From: Mactra quadrangularis
Lineage: Eukaryota > Mollusca > Bivalvia > Venerida > Mactridae
Direction: 5' to 3'
Length of the DNA: 64,000 nt
Assembly (NCBI GenBank): GCA_025267735.1
Contig: CM046294.1
Coordinates: 40,051,570-40,115,569, forward strand
The number at the start of each line of letters is the position of its first letter. Positions within the stretch are counted from its first letter, which is position 1. Both the position numbers and the translations under genes were made by a program. This document shows, in pieces, positions 13,335 to 26,240 of the stretch. The notes under the pieces are model-generated. The model searched no databases and was not told where the DNA came from. It was given only the letters and a program-made list of their open reading frames with translations.

Positions 13335-14992
13335 TGGTTTTCAATAATTCCTGTATCCATGTATGCTAGTCCTGGGGTCAGGTTCGTGGGTTAAGTTGAT
13401 GACTGCCATCTTAATTTTTTCAGGCACTAGGTCCATTAATAACGTTATGAAGTTCAAGGCAAAATTATTAGCGGTAGTTAGCTCGATCTTATGAATCAAG
13501 TAGTTTTCACAAGCCTGTATCTATGTATGCTAGTCCTGGGGTCAGGCTGGTGGGTTGAGTTGATGGCTACCATCTTTAATTTTCTCGAGCGGGTCCATTC
13601 ATAATGTTATGAAGTTCAAGGCAAAATTATCAGCTAGCGTGATTGTATGAAACGTGAAGATATAACAAGCCTGTATCTATGTATGCTAGTTCTGGGGCCA
13701 GGCTAGTGGGTTAAGTTGATGACTGCAATCTTAAATTTTCTCATGCAGGTCGATTAATAATGTTATGAAGTTCAAGGCAAAATTCTCAGTTTGCTTGATT
13801 GTTTGAACCAAATAGATTTCCCAAGCCTGTATCTATGTATACTAGTCCTGGGGTCAGGCTAGTGGGTTAAGTTGATGACTGCAATCTTAGATTTTCTCAT
13901 GCCGGTCCAATAATAATGTTACAAAGTCTGAGGCAAAATTATCAGCTAGCATGATTGTATGAATCAAGTAGATTTTCCAAGTCTGTATCTATGTATGCCA
14001 GTCCTGGGGTCAGGCTTGCGGGTAAAGTTGATGACTACCATCCTAATTTTTTTCTAACACTAGGTCTATAAATAGTGTTATGAAGTTCAAGGCAAAATAA
14101 TAAGCAAACCCAATTGTGTATATTAAGTAGATTTCCCAACAATGTATCTATGTATGCTAGTCCTCAGGTCAGGCTAGTGGGTAAAGTTGATGACTACCAT
14201 CTTTAATTTTTCGAGCAGGTCGATTAATAATGTTATGAAGTTCGAGACAAAACTATTAGCTAGCCTGATTGTATGAATAAAGTAGATTTCACAAGCCTGT
14301 ATCTATGTAAGCTAGTCCTGGGGTCAGGCTAGTGGATTAAGTTGATGACTGCCATCTAAATTTTTTTCAGGCACTAGGTCCATTATTAATGTTATGAAGT
14401 TTAACACAAAATTATCAGCTAGCCTGATTGTATGAATATTGTTGATTTTACAAGCATGTATCTTTGTATGCTAGTCCTGGGGTCATGCTAGTTGGTTAAG
14501 TTGTTGACTGCCATCTTTAATTTTCTCGAGCACTCGATCCATTATTAATATTATGAAGTTCAAGGCAAAATTTTAGCCAGCTTGATTGTATGATCTAGAA
14601 GACTTCACAAGCCTTTATCTATGTATGCTTGTCCTGGGGTCAGGCTAGTGGGTTAAGTTGATGCCATCCATCCTAATTTTTTTCTAACACAAGGTCTATT
14701 ATTAATGTTATGAAGTTCAAGGCAAAATTATCAGCAAGCCCAATTGTATTTATCAAGTAGATTTCCCAACAATGTATCTAAGTATGCTAGTCCTCAGGTC
14801 AGGCTAGTGGGTAAAGTTGATGCCTTCCATCCTTACTTTTTTCTAACACTAGGTCCATTTTTAATGTTATGAAGTTCAAGGCAAAATTATCTGCATGCCC
14901 AATTGTATTTATCAAGTAGATTTCCCAACAATGTATCTATGTTTGCTAGTCCTTGGGTCAGGCTTGTTGGTTAAGTTGCCAACTTAAATATT
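13335..14992 (+). repeat. 159-bp satellite, block 1 (about 11 units)
   Basis: The word TATGCTAGTCCTGGGGTCAG or a close variant recurs at about 13,365, 13,527, 13,683, 13,846, 13,993, 14,155, 14,310, 14,468, 14,627, 14,787 and 14,943, a mean period near 159 bp. Each unit continues with GTGGGTTAAGTTGATGACTG, then CCATCTTTAATTTTCTCGAG, AATGTTATGAAGTTCAAGGC and ATTGTATGAATCAAGTAGAT. Units differ from one another by roughly 10-20% by eye. Repeat length resembles the core units of bivalve pearl/Helentron-type elements, but I cannot confirm that. Confidence 0.9.
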
Positions 14993-16234
14993 TTTAGCGC
15001 AAGTTTATATCAGATATATCTACCATTTTTTAGGCCCTCTCCGATTTTGAAATTGCGCCAAATCCAGAAGTAGTCCCTCAGTATATAAATATAGAGGAAT
15101 TCAAAATGATCGTCTGCTATGACAGGCGTAATAATTCCTGAAATATACTAGTTACTCGGTCTATACTGAAGCGTATGTAAAATAGCTTGTGAGTTAAGCC
15201 TCTCAGTAGAGATTTTAACATTGTATTATGTAATATAATGGTATCAACTATCAGTTACTGCCTATCGCAAGTGCCAGTTTTTTTTAAGTAGAGATGTTAC
15301 ATCAGCTTATGTAATAGAACGGTTCTATAGGAAACGTTTAAAGAATGAGTTAATGACTTTGACTTTATCTATTTTACATACAGATTGAGTAGAATAAATG
15401 TGCATTAATGATATAAGGGGTTATTATTGTACTGCTAACACTCCCTTTGCAGCTCAGTGAATACATTACATTCACCAGCTGCCTTAAAACTAGTCGAATC
15501 ATGATATTGACCTTTAATATGAACCTTCGAACGTCCAATGAAAGTTTACCAAATTTCAAATTAGCTGAAAAACTTTATACGCATTGTCATTGGTTGAACG
15601 AGTAAACAACACCTTTTTGGTATGATTATACTAGTGACGAATGCAACCTCGTATGAAGTCATATATAGCGTGGCTACACTTTGTATTTAAGTTCAATAAG
15701 TTGCTCTATGTTTACAGTTAAAAGATCAGAGATGCACATTTAAAAAGATCAATGCTTACTTTCATTTTTTGTAATTTTTCATTATCTAACTGATGCAAAA
15801 CTGTCAAACATCTTTGCATTTTGACATTTTGAAATTACAGGCGTGAGAATTTTTTGCATTTATTTTTAAAAACCACGTCACAGTCATGCAATTTAAATGT
15901 TTATGTGACACTGTCTAAAAATAGAAATATCAGCTTGTACGTAGTATTTTAGCAGAGGTAGAAAGTGAACGAGTGAATCTTTCGAACCGATGTATTGGAG
16001 AGTATGTATTGTTCTAAGAATGGCCTCTTTACTTGTTGTGATTGAACACAAATCAAAAGTGTGTTCACCTGACCGGTTTACCTGCTGTATTTACAGGTCG
16101 ATTGTTTTAAGTGTTTTGAACCATAGCAATGCCATTCTACCTATCACTGAACTGTTCTTTGTGTACAAACATAGTTGGAGCCAGAAATCTTATTTTGATT
16201 TTTAAACCCAAACAAATCCAGTGCCTTCAGCACT
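14993..16234. other. Interruption of the satellite
   Basis: About 1.24 kb of unrelated sequence separates the two satellite blocks. The array stops and resumes in the same orientation, so this is probably an insertion. I see no convincing terminal inverted repeats and no recognisable protein; frames at 15,374-15,559 and 15,990-16,205 match nothing I know. Confidence 0.5.
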
Positions 16235-17010
16235 TTGATTTATAAATGTTTTTAAGTTCAAGACAAAATTATAAGCTAGCCTGATTGTATGATTCAAGTA
16301 GATTTCACAAGCCTGTATCTATGTATGCTAGTCCTGTGGTCAGGCTAGTGGGTTAAGTTGATGACTGCCATTTTTAATTTTCTCAAGCTGTATGTCTTTA
16401 ATTAATGTTTTTGAAGTTCAAGGCAAAGTTTTCAGCTAGCCCGATTGTATTTATGAAGTAGATTTTACAAGCATGTATCTACATTATGTATGCTAGTCCT
16501 GGGGTCAGGCTAGTTGGTTAAGTTGATGACTGCCATCTTTAAATATCTCGAGCACTACGTCCATTATTAATGTTATGAAGTTCAAGGCAAAATTATCAGC
16601 TAGCCCGATTGAATGAATCATGAAGATTTCACAACCCAGTACCTATGTATGCTAGTCCTTGGCTCAGACTAGTTGGTTAAGTTGATGACTGCCATCTTTA
16701 AATATCTCAAGCACTACGTCCATTATTAATGTTATGAAGTTCAAGGCAAAATTATCAGCTAGCCCGATTGAATGAATCATGAAGATTTCACAACCCAGTA
16801 CCTATGTATGCTAGTCCTTGGGTCAGACTAGTTGGTTAAGTTGATGACTGCCATCTTTAAATATCTCGAGCACTACGTCCATTATTAATGTTATAAAGTT
16901 CAAGGCAAAATTATTAGCTAGCCCTATTGTATGAATCAAGTAGACTTTATTAGCCAGTATCTATATATGCTAGTCCTGAAGTCAGGCTTGTGGGTTAAGC
17001 TGATGAGTGG
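16235..17010 (+). repeat. 159-bp satellite, block 2 (about 5 units)
   Basis: Same unit and orientation as block 1, with the marker word at about 16,328, 16,492, 16,650, 16,808 and 16,967. The units starting near 16,556 and 16,714 are almost identical to each other (they differ at only a few bases, for example GGCTCAG/GGGTCAG), showing a recent local duplication on top of older divergence. Confidence 0.9.
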
Positions 17011-17329
17011 TATAAGTAATAGAATAATATAATTATCTACTCCTTTTTTTATGAAACTTTAAACCTAGGGAAGCTTGTATTCAAGTTATTGCATTATGCT
17101 CATCTACAAAATGTATTCATAGAAGCAGGTTAACAAATTTACATTTATGTAATATATTTACAACCAAAAAATCATTATAAGTAAGTATTTTTTAAATGAA
17201 AACTTCATTTAAGAAATAAAAAAGAATCAACTGTAAGCATTTACTATTTTAGACCTTAAAATCATTCAAAAGATTTACAAGCCGTCTTTTAAAACTTCAG
17301 CCCAATATCAAATTTCAACATAAATAAAT

Positions 17330-17910
17330 ACCAAATATTCTACCATTGAAAAAATTGGATTTCTCCCACGGGAGAATTCTCCCATTTTGAAAATGAGATT
17401 TTTCCCACGGGAGAATTCTCCCATATGCGATATGGGATTTCTCCCACGGGAGAATTCTCCCATTATTAAATATGGGATTTCTCCCACGGGAGAATTCTCC
17501 CATTCTAAAATATGGGATTTTTTTATTTTTGGACTTTTTTAATATTTTTTTTCACATTCTTGTTAAGAACATCAGTATGATGCCATATTTGTATTTTTAC
17601 CTTGTTGTGACCTTTATTATTGGAATTAGAAATGGGAGAATTCTCCCATGGGAGAAAATTCCCACATTTTAAATGGGATTCCCATGGGAGAGCCATTCTC
17701 CCATGGGAATTTGCTGATTCCCATTGGAATTTTGACTTTTGACTTGAAATTAAACATATTTCTAGTAAAGATATCTGAATGAAAGTTTACTGGTGTTATG
17801 CCCATATGTAGATCTACATTTATTGAAAATTTGAAATTAATCGGATGAAAAATAAAGAAAGTAAGTTTGCAAGATTTCCGGATTCGCAAACGTATTCCGG
17901 ACTGTGTTAA
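17330..17910 (-). repeat. Dispersed repeat with CCCATGGGA palindromes, copy 2
   Basis: Inverted copy of the element at 5,775-6,225. The unique half is at 17,670-17,910. Its palindromic half is expanded into a short tandem array: ATGGGATTTCTCCCACGGG followed by AGAATTCTCCCAT, about four times at 17,350-17,510, each unit itself palindromic. A 100-bp AT-rich gap separates the array from the unique half. Confidence 0.75.
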
Positions 17911-18515
17911 AATCAATAGAAATTTAGTTGATTGAAAAAAGTGATTCAAGACAAACGTTAAATTTAATATGCTAAACGGTGTACCTTGGTTTTAGAATCA
18001 GGTAATAATGTATCTGTTTGAATACACAATTTGCGACCCTGGTTTGGTCAATTTAGAGACATGAAACAAAATATGCCTCATTCGAACAACAACATTGTCC
18101 TGGTTTTATATGCCTGTTATTATGGCCTTGCTAGCATGGCAAAAACAAAAAAAAAACATGAAACTGTTGCGTTGTTGTCTATAGAAAGTAAATTAACATA
18201 TTCAATAAAAAATGTTGCACACATATGTGTTTTTAGTTATTCCTAACAATCCGACGCCTTTAGCTTAATAAAACCGATGATATTTACATAACCCGGTCCT
18301 TTGCATCGACCTTAAACCGATGTTAAGTGATTTGACGTTTATAAATTTGGATATGCAGCCTTAACATTTTTTTTCCCACATTTAACATAGGGTACCATTT
18401 GTATTTATTGTATTAAATATCTGTACATTATGATATGAAGATAATATTAGCTTACACATAAACATGTTTTTCCACGTTATCATATCGTTAATAATGTAAT
18501 ATAATAATATAATAT

Positions 18516-19074
18516 ACGAAACTTCTAAGTACACCGATTTGAATGTTGTCCGAAATTTTCATTTTTCAACATTTATGTCCGATCGTTAATGGAAATGAGT
18601 ACAGGACTATACTGTCGTCTGCTTGCATGGTTTTCATGCTTCTTAATTGATGCAAAATTGGTTTTGTTGTGCATGTACAGAAAAGCGGAAATGTGCACGT
18701 GCTTATCGTGCAAAAATTGCACGTTGTCAGTTTTAGTGAAATCATTACTTTGTTGATATGCACACCGAAAAATCAAGAAATGGCTCGAATGTCGCTTATA
18801 GAACGAAAAATTGTCGTAGGTCTTTTGCCAAACGGTGCGTCACCTGCAGAATAAGACTTATAATTGCTTATTTTCTGTTCATTAAAAACAATTAAATAAT
18901 ATTCGCATATCAACGCATGAGCGACAAAAATGATTTTGCATTGATAAAGAAGCATGAAAACCATAAAAGCAAAGGCCAGTATGGTCCAAAACACATTTCC
19001 GTCATCGATCGGACATTAATGTTGAAGAATAATACTTTCTACACTACTGACATCGGAGAACTTAGAAGTTTCGT
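18516..19074. mobile_element. Foldback MITE, about 560 bp
   Basis: Left arm words ACGAAACTTCTAAG, ACACCGAT, TCAACATT, ATGTCCGATCG and GGTTTTCATGCTTCTTAAT reappear complemented and in reverse order on the right: AAGAAGCATGAAAACC, CGATCGGACAT, AATGTTGA, ATCGGAGA, CTTAGAAGTTTCGT. The arms are imperfect and about 150 bp long. No coding capacity; target duplication unclear in AT-rich flanks. Confidence 0.65.
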
Positions 19075-20250
19075 TAAGTATATTTTAATCATCCTTCATT
19101 TTTATATTAGTTCTTGTTTAAAAGAGTTTCTTTGAACATCAAAATAAATATGTTTACATTGATAAGGCTGATTTTATTCGTGTGTGTTTCATAGAATACA
19201 CATACAACATTCGAAATAAATTTGCCCCTCTATTCAAATGAAAATTGCATTTACGTAGGCATACTTTAAATGCAGATATCATATTACTGTCCTCTTTCAA
19301 AAGAAATTAGTTTTACATTCAAGTGTAAATCTGCTTTATCTTCTCATTTTAGTGTTAGACTATGATAGCGTCTTTACAAATTATGACGATTCAATAAACA
19401 TGAAAACATATTGACACTATTTTAATATTCGTTTTATTCAACAGTGTTCATATCTTATACTAAAATATCAATAACGTGACAATGTTCCTTGATTGATAAA
19501 TGAAAATAAACATAATAATACAACATTCATGACTTTTTGAACTGCCTCCAAAATAATATTTTCTGATTTTACGATAATTATGTTTGATCTTTATCTCACG
19601 CGCACGAAATAAAAAAACAGAATTATGTAATCTGGTACATGCTATTGTGTATTTAATGCTGCGATTGAACAATATCCAGTAAAATTACACTGTTAGTTGT
19701 CTTCTTCCAGTAAGGCCTAGGAATCTTGACACAAACTCTTAAATAAGCACTAAGCACATACCACTTTGTCGGTCTTGATACAGTGGTAGGCAAAATAATG
19801 ATCATATACTGTTTACTGAATTATGAAAACCGAATTCAAAAATGTAAAGTTTTACCTTTTTAACAGAATAATCCGCAGTTAAACCAACAAATGTGTAGAT
19901 GTCGAGCAATTTTACATTTTGAAACAATATTTTAAAGTGTACGTTGATAGTTAAAGTAAAAAGAACAAAACCCTCACTGTATAGTCTACTTCATGTCAAT
20001 AAGAAGCATTGTAATCAAATAGTTAAACTTTTTGTATATGAGTAAGAATAAACAAATTTTATCTTCCGGTATACAACTGCTATTTACGCATTATTTTAGC
20101 GACGAAGGAGTATGTAGAACGTTTAACTGATTTCAAAAGTATGATTTAACTTCCTGATGTACAAACGATTATGCCCGTTATTTAATACGATTAGACCATG
20201 TCAAGTGACCTAGTGGTTCGATTTTAAGTAAAGATCATTTAAGATTAGAG
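19075..20250. other. Intergenic, nothing recognised
   Basis: AT-rich. The minus-strand frame of 70 codons at 19,460-19,672 has no similarity I know. No repeat structure was seen. Confidence 0.4.
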
Positions 20251-20254
20251 AACC

Positions 20255-20478
20255 GCGGCTGTGGTGTAGTGGTTAGCAAATCAGACATCGAATCCGGAGA
20301 TCGCGGGTTCGAATCATGTCACAGTAGGTCATACCATATACAAGAGTTGTCCGCCTCGTGGTAGGGTAATTTAGTACTGGTGATAGAAAAGTGTCCGGAA
20401 ACCTATTGTAGAAAGAGCTGGCCGTCGTATATACAACCTAAATAGGTGTTGAATACGACGTTAAAAAGATTGAACTAG
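20255..20478 (+). mobile_element. tRNA-derived SINE
   Basis: An internal RNA polymerase III promoter is visible: box A-like TGTGGTGTAGTGGTTAGCA (about 20,268) and box B GCGGGTTCGAATC (about 20,304), at tRNA-like spacing. An unrelated body ends in TACGACGTTAAAAAGATTG. The head lacks a proper tRNA fold and runs straight into the body, so this is a SINE rather than a tRNA gene. The 3' tail ACGTTAAA resembles that of the SINE at 34,237. Confidence 0.8.
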
Positions 20479-20506
20479 TGTCCTAGTTTTTGTCACCAAT
20501 ATGACT

Positions 20507-22773
20507 CATAGTTATGAAAAGCCAGAGTACACCCCCGACGTCGTTGTTATTTTCCCTATATAAATGCATTGGAAAATAACTCCGTCAAATCTGTTAACAT
20601 CGACGTCGATTTTAATATAAGGCGCCGACGTTATTATTCACACGACGTAATTATTTAAACTTCATCGTTACTTAAAAAGACGAAATTATCGTCAATATCA
20701 ACAACTTCGTTTCATAAGACGACCGTATCATTTAATTTCAGCGAAGGCTAATATCAACTTCACCGCCTCAATAAATAACAACTTCGCCAGCACAAATACG
20801 ACGATACTATTAGGTGACGTCGACTGCTCGAGTCGACGTACTTATATCAACAACTTCGTCAGTCCATACGCACATGATACGGTATTATTCAACTGGCGAC
20901 GGAGTTATTGAAGAATCTATTTTTAGCAACTTTCGAGATTATAATTTCGCCCGATATTATTTCACGAAATTAAACAAGAGCTCCGCTGGGCGGGGCATTA
21001 TACGCCCGTGTGCAGTCCATGCTGTGTTCTATCTCATATGAAGTCCCTGTGACCTTGATAAATGACCCCGGGATCTCAGAATAGGTCCCATCCTTAACTG
21101 GAGGGCTATCCAAATCAAAGATTTTGAGAACCTAGGTAGGTACAGCCATGGTTGAGTTATCACCGGCACAAAGTTTTCCCATACAAACTTCCAGTGACCT
21201 TGACCCTGGGGCCACAGAACCAAAAGTTCTCACCCTTGACCAAAAGAGTATTGATATATACAATTTGGTGATCTTAGATAAAGTTGGTTGTTGGACAAGG
21301 TTTTTCCTCATGATTTCCTTGTGACTTTGACCTTTGACCCTGGGGCTTAAAACCAAAGGGGCATATGCTAGACATTTAGGCTACCCTTAAATAAAATTCG
21401 GCGAACCTAGGTACAATCGTTATTGAGTTATTGTCCGGAAAATGTTTCAATATAAATTAAGTCCCAGTGACTTTGACTTTTGATTTGTCTCCAAATCAAA
21501 GGGAACATCCTCTACCAAAGAGCTATCAACACATTACTCCTTGACAAATGGGCTGATCCACATAAAATTTGGTTAACCTAGTTACAAGCATTGTTTAGTT
21601 ATTGTCCTGACAAGGTTTTTCCATATGATGCCCCTGTTATCTTGACCTTTGACCCAGGGGTCTCAAAACCAATAGGGAACATCCTTGACACATGGGCTAC
21701 CCTCACATAAAATTTGGTGAACTTGTTTCATGTTACTTATTAAATATAGCATTATTTCCATTGTTTGCCATTTTGACTTTATTAACATATTGATTGAACA
21801 TTTGAAGTCACTGCTTGGTAATTTGATATCTTCTGGTATATTGTTTAAACTTGACCCAGGGGCCCCAAAACCAATAGGGAACATCCTTGACACATGGGTT
21901 ACTCTAACTTGATGGTGAACCTAGGTGCAGTCATTGTTGAGTTATTACCCGGACAATGTTTTTCAATATGATGCCCCAGTGACCTTGACCTTTGACCCAG
22001 GGGTCTCAAAATCAATAGGGAACCTCCACCACCCAAGGGCTTTCCACACATACAATTTGAGGAACCTAAGTACATCCTTTCTTGAGTTATCATCCAGACA
22101 AGCAATTGCCCACGGACGGACAGACGGCCAGACGGACGGACGGACGGACAGACGGACAACATCATAACATAATACGTCCATTTTTCAAAACGGGCGTATA
22201 AAAACGAACGAGATTTCGCGAGAGTCGGGGTCAAGTTTACTGAGGAAGATTTTACTCCTACACCTAATTCAAACGATTGACAGTTTACACTGTGCAACGG
22301 TAGGTTTCCATACTTACACGAGCGGGGCTATTTCTCCGAATACGACAATAAAATAACTTCGGTTTTAGACCGACGTTATTTCAATAACTTACGCCTGAAA
22401 ACCGACTATAGAAATGACCTATCGAATTTGTTCATCAAAGCGTCGTCAATCTTAATAACTTCGGCGTCGATTGAACGAAATTAATTAAAAAATCGAAATT
22501 GTTTAATCGACGAAGATGTTATAGACTTGTTGAAATTAGTAGCGTCGGTGCGAAGTTGTTGACTTGAGATATGACGAATATAATATAGTGTCGTTGAAAT
22601 AAATACGTCGGTGCTTTAAGACGAAGTTGTTATAAATAGTTTCGTAAATAGTTTCGTCAACATGATAAAAACGACGTCGATGTTAATGGTTCGACGGAGT
22701 TATTTTCCAATGCATTTATATAGGGAAAATAACAACGACGTCGGGGTGTACACTGGCTTTCCATACATAGTTG
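20507..22773. mobile_element. 2.25-kb non-autonomous DNA transposon with CGACGTC-type subterminal repeats
   Basis: Inverted ends of about 65 bp: left 20,519-20,587 and right 22,694-22,764 share AAGCCAG, GTACACCCC, GACGTCGTTGTTATTTTCCC, TATATAAATGCATTGG and AAAATAACTCCGTC. Inside both ends are many copies of AACTTCGTC / CGACGTTATT-type words on either strand (20,600-20,960 and 22,340-22,690). A possible imperfect 8-bp target duplication (CATAGTTA at 20,507, CATAGTTG at 22,766) brackets it. The middle holds a separate tandem repeat. No transposase. Confidence 0.75.
21030..22190. repeat. Bivalve-type GACC tandem repeat nested in the transposon
   Basis: About seven diverged units of roughly 140-170 bp, each with a variant of TGACCTTTGACCCAGGGG, a CAAAACCAATAGGGAACATC word, ACATAAAATTTGGTGAACCT and GTTGAGTTATTGTCCGGACA. 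The array ends in a GGAC/GACA microsatellite (22,113-22,157) followed by an AACGGGCGTATAAAA tail. I remember this architecture from many bivalve genomes. Frames through it are by-products of the repeat. Confidence 0.8.
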
Positions 22774-24400
22774 ATCAATTTCAACAATGTTATGAAATAG
22801 AAGTAAATAGCCGATTAGAGCAAACAGTAAATTATCCAACATAATCGAACTTATTCGAGGCTGATTTTATACAAATGTTCATACTAAGTTTGATAAATAA
22901 AATCGCGACAGGCACTGTGGTATCTTCAGATCCTTGCAAGATGAACTTTTGTTTTGGAATGGGTTAACTGTTATTTAAGAGATCGTGCTCTAAACCTGAC
23001 TTTGTTTTTCTCGTTTTTTTCTTACCTTGATATACTATAATCATCTTGGAGAAAACTGAATTTGTAAACTTAATATTTTTCAACAGACACCAGAAACAAG
23101 GTCATAAAGGCATTTTCCAAACGATGGTTAATAATAATGTGTTTCTCATGTATGAAATGCAAAATCTATACTTTTAAAATATAATTCGTCATTTGATATT
23201 GTACAGACGGTTTATATAAAAAAAACGTATTATAACGGCATTTAATTGTAATTCAGAATATCATTATTAAAACAACAACATAATCACAAGTCATACAATT
23301 GACTATAAGCGATCATAAAATATAACGATGGTTTAATGCTCATATTAGATTAGAAGTGTACTACGTTATATAATATTTAGACAATGTGACCACTTTTCTG
23401 AAATGTGTATGAGGAAGTAAAACGAGACATAAAGGTATTTACAGTGCCTTCTGTCTGCTACATCATGTAAATAATTTCGGATGCATATATACAATTGCAT
23501 TGCCATTAGATATAACAATACAACATTAGTTTTGCACACATTAATAAATACTAGAGCAAAATGGAAACAAACACCAGCATTTTCTATAACGTGTGCTTAA
23601 ATTATCCTCTAAGAGGATCCCTATTAGACCCTGAATACTTCATTATTAAGTCGTTTCCTTTTTCGATTTACACACTTTCACAGTAAATCTTCAATACAAA
23701 TAAATTTAAAAAAATGATAATTAAACAATGTAATAAATGCAATTGGCTCTAAACATTGTTTTGGTCTAAAATACATATTAGTTTTCTATTTCTATAATGT
23801 GTATGTTACACATTAAATTAGCGCTATCTAAGTCAACATAATATGTAGTGAACCTCGAACATGATATTTCCGGGTGGTCATCTGAAACAAACGAAAATGT
23901 TTGTTTCAGTAAACAATATTAATTGTATAAACAAAATCATTTTATATACGAATATCAAATATAGACCAAATATTTTCGTTTTTTTTTTAATTTTTCGATG
24001 TGGCGGCATTCGTTGCCAGCGATTAAATTTTAGTATGTTATTAGTAATAACTATTACTATCATCTGTCAAAATATAAAAACTGGCGCAGATTGCCGCCAA
24101 TGCGAATTTTGGCAAGAACGTGTGAAATTTTATCAAAAAATGCCGTTTTTGACGAAAATGGGCAATATTAAAGATCGTTTTTATACACAATGAGACACAT
24201 TTGACAAAAGACGATGACCAATCTTTGTTTAGCAACTCTTCCTCTTTATTGTAATTGCAAAAATCGATTGTATTCCCATGTTTTAATATTTGCCATTTTT
24301 ACCCTTGAAACGGGGCCGATTTCAGCCTTAGTGAACCTTGTCCTTTACATCTTGAGATAACGTTATTCTACTTGCTCAGCTGTAACAAGTTGAGTTAACT
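22774..24400. other. Intergenic, no gene supported
   Basis: AT-rich. The frame at 23,861-24,193 (110 codons) starts in ordinary sequence and passes through AT-rich, partly palindromic DNA; no domain is seen, and I treat it as non-coding. Confidence 0.4.
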
Positions 24401-24409
24401 CGGATGTGA

Positions 24410-24965
24410 TTAAGGCGAATCTGGCTATCTAATGACTACCAGCTAAATGTTGTAACAATTCAACCGTGCATGCTGAAAGTACTTAAAATTCTGTTTTATA
24501 AACCGTAACATTTATACTCGAGTATATAAAACTAATTTAACATCGCTGAAAAAATACGTCCATACAAGTTATAAAGATGTGTTTATGCCTATTCAATATA
24601 TTGTTAAACATTTATTTCCTTATATGAATGCATAATTTGATATCTTCAGTCAGAAATGTTAACTTCCCCCTCCCCAAATATACAGCTAGTTGATTGTAAA
24701 ATTAGTGTTAACCGTTGTAGGAAGTGTTAAACTGATCCAGACCTGGAATAGAATATTTAGTAAACACTTATCAAATTACATGTAGATATTTATTCGTATT
24801 ATTAAGACTATATTTAAGTATTATAGTTCTCATATCATGCAAACCATTATTGTGTTTCACTAAACGTGTTTCAATATAACTATTTTGGATTTTTGACTAG
24901 ACAAAAAGGTAACTATTAAATTTGTATACATATTTCGTTTCTGTTTAATATTCTCTTCGGGTATA
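24410..24965. repeat. Old duplicated segment, copy 1
   Basis: Diverged direct repeat of 26,740-27,350. Shared words in the same order include CGAGTATATA, TTTATTTCCTTATATGAATGC, GTTAACCGTTGTAGGAAG, TGATCCAGACCTGGAA, ATTCGTATTATTAAGAC, CATGCAAACCATTATT and TTTTGGATTTTTGACTAGA. It starts with a degenerate minus-strand tRNA-like stretch. Confidence 0.65.
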
Positions 24966-25694
24966 AACTAATTACGGGCGAATAATTAGTTGTATAGTTT
25001 CGTTGATTTGAGTGCTTAATACTATAAAACTGATAAAGACGTGCACAGATTTATGTAGAAAAGGTTCATATGAGAAATGATTCTTGTAATGATAAATAAT
25101 ACATTATTTACTTTTTTCTCTTAGATATTTTGCAACAAAAAACACAATTGTATCATACAAATGGATTAAACTAGATTAGTTTAACTTCTTTTTTAACGAT
25201 GAACCAACTTGTTGGGCACTGTTGGGGCAATATTCTAACGTCATTTTTCAAGGGTACAACTTGATTTTTACACGGTAAGGTTTAGGGATTATAGTGCATT
25301 TAAACGACCTTTACATAGACCGGACTGTGTTTACCGCGGACCAACCTTTGTATTAAAAGAATTTGGGGACTGTTTAATGGAACCACCGCATAACTTTCTT
25401 AATGATGAATATATTTTCAAATATGAAGGTTCTGCATGAAAGCTAAGACAATAAGCTTGATAAATTAATAAATACATGTACATGTATATGTTAAATCATA
25501 ATATACGTATAATGACTTTTTCATGCATGTTAGCCCCAAAATGTACCACGAAGATTCATGGACCAACCCCTTAACTTATTTATTCCTAAGCATATTTTTT
25601 ATCAACTATACAACATTTTAAGAATTGTAGAAGGTAGGGTTCGTGTATATGTAACTTTTTCTGATTTATAAACGATTTCTACGAACGTTCAAAG

Positions 25695-26240
25695 TAAGAT
25701 GGATTCTATTTTTGCGCACACATTTTTTGTTGGAGCAAATGAACCTATCTTTATTTTTAATATGTATAAAAGGGTATTGTTAAACAATAAATCATTCGAA
25801 AGCTGTGACAATGCCATTTTCAAACAAGTTAATATGGAGGAAATATGTTAGCTCGTAAATGATGGGCATGCATTTTAACACAACTCCGTATAATGCAAGT
25901 GAACTAACAACAACACGTTGATCCCCCAAAATACCCACCTCTTAACTTTTTATTTTCTACATCATTTGATAGCTAAAATAGTGTAGCATTTTTTGCATGT
26001 TTTACTTTTTAAAATCCGTACATCCTAACGACTATTACCAGCGTTCATATTTAAGTGTATTCTTTCTACTTGCTCATTTTTTGTGCGTGCATATTTTTAT
26101 CGGAGCAAATGGACTTACCTTTGTTTGAATATTGTTGAATGGATATTCATAAATAATGTATCATTTGAAAGTTGTGACAACGCCATTTTCAGAAATATTA
26201 AGTTGAATGAAACCGGATCGCTAGTAAATAATAAGAATGT
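25695..26240 (+). repeat. Local direct duplication of a 175-bp segment
   Basis: 25,695-25,870 and 26,070-26,240 share TTTTTGCGCACACAT / TTTTTGTGCGTGCAT, TGGAGCAAATG / CGGAGCAAATG, ATCATTCGAAAGCTGTGACA / ATCATTTGAAAGTTGTGACA and GCCATTTTCA. The copies are about 75-80% alike by eye, so the event is old. Confidence 0.65.

Noticed and set aside
17315..17672. Frames reading GRILPWEKSH-type repeats
   Set aside because: Translation of the palindromic CCCATGGGA/TTCTCCCAC array; not protein repeats.
20255..20330. A functional tRNA gene
   Set aside because: Boxes A and B are present but acceptor and anticodon stems do not pair properly and the sequence continues into a SINE body.
21663..22297. 132-codon and smaller frames
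   Set aside because: They lie in the GACC tandem repeat and GGAC microsatellite; all frames open by composition.
23861..24193. 110-codon frame with a cysteine pair (DCRQCEFW)
   Set aside because: No domain, AT-rich and partly palindromic, with competing frames on the other strand; not supported as a gene.
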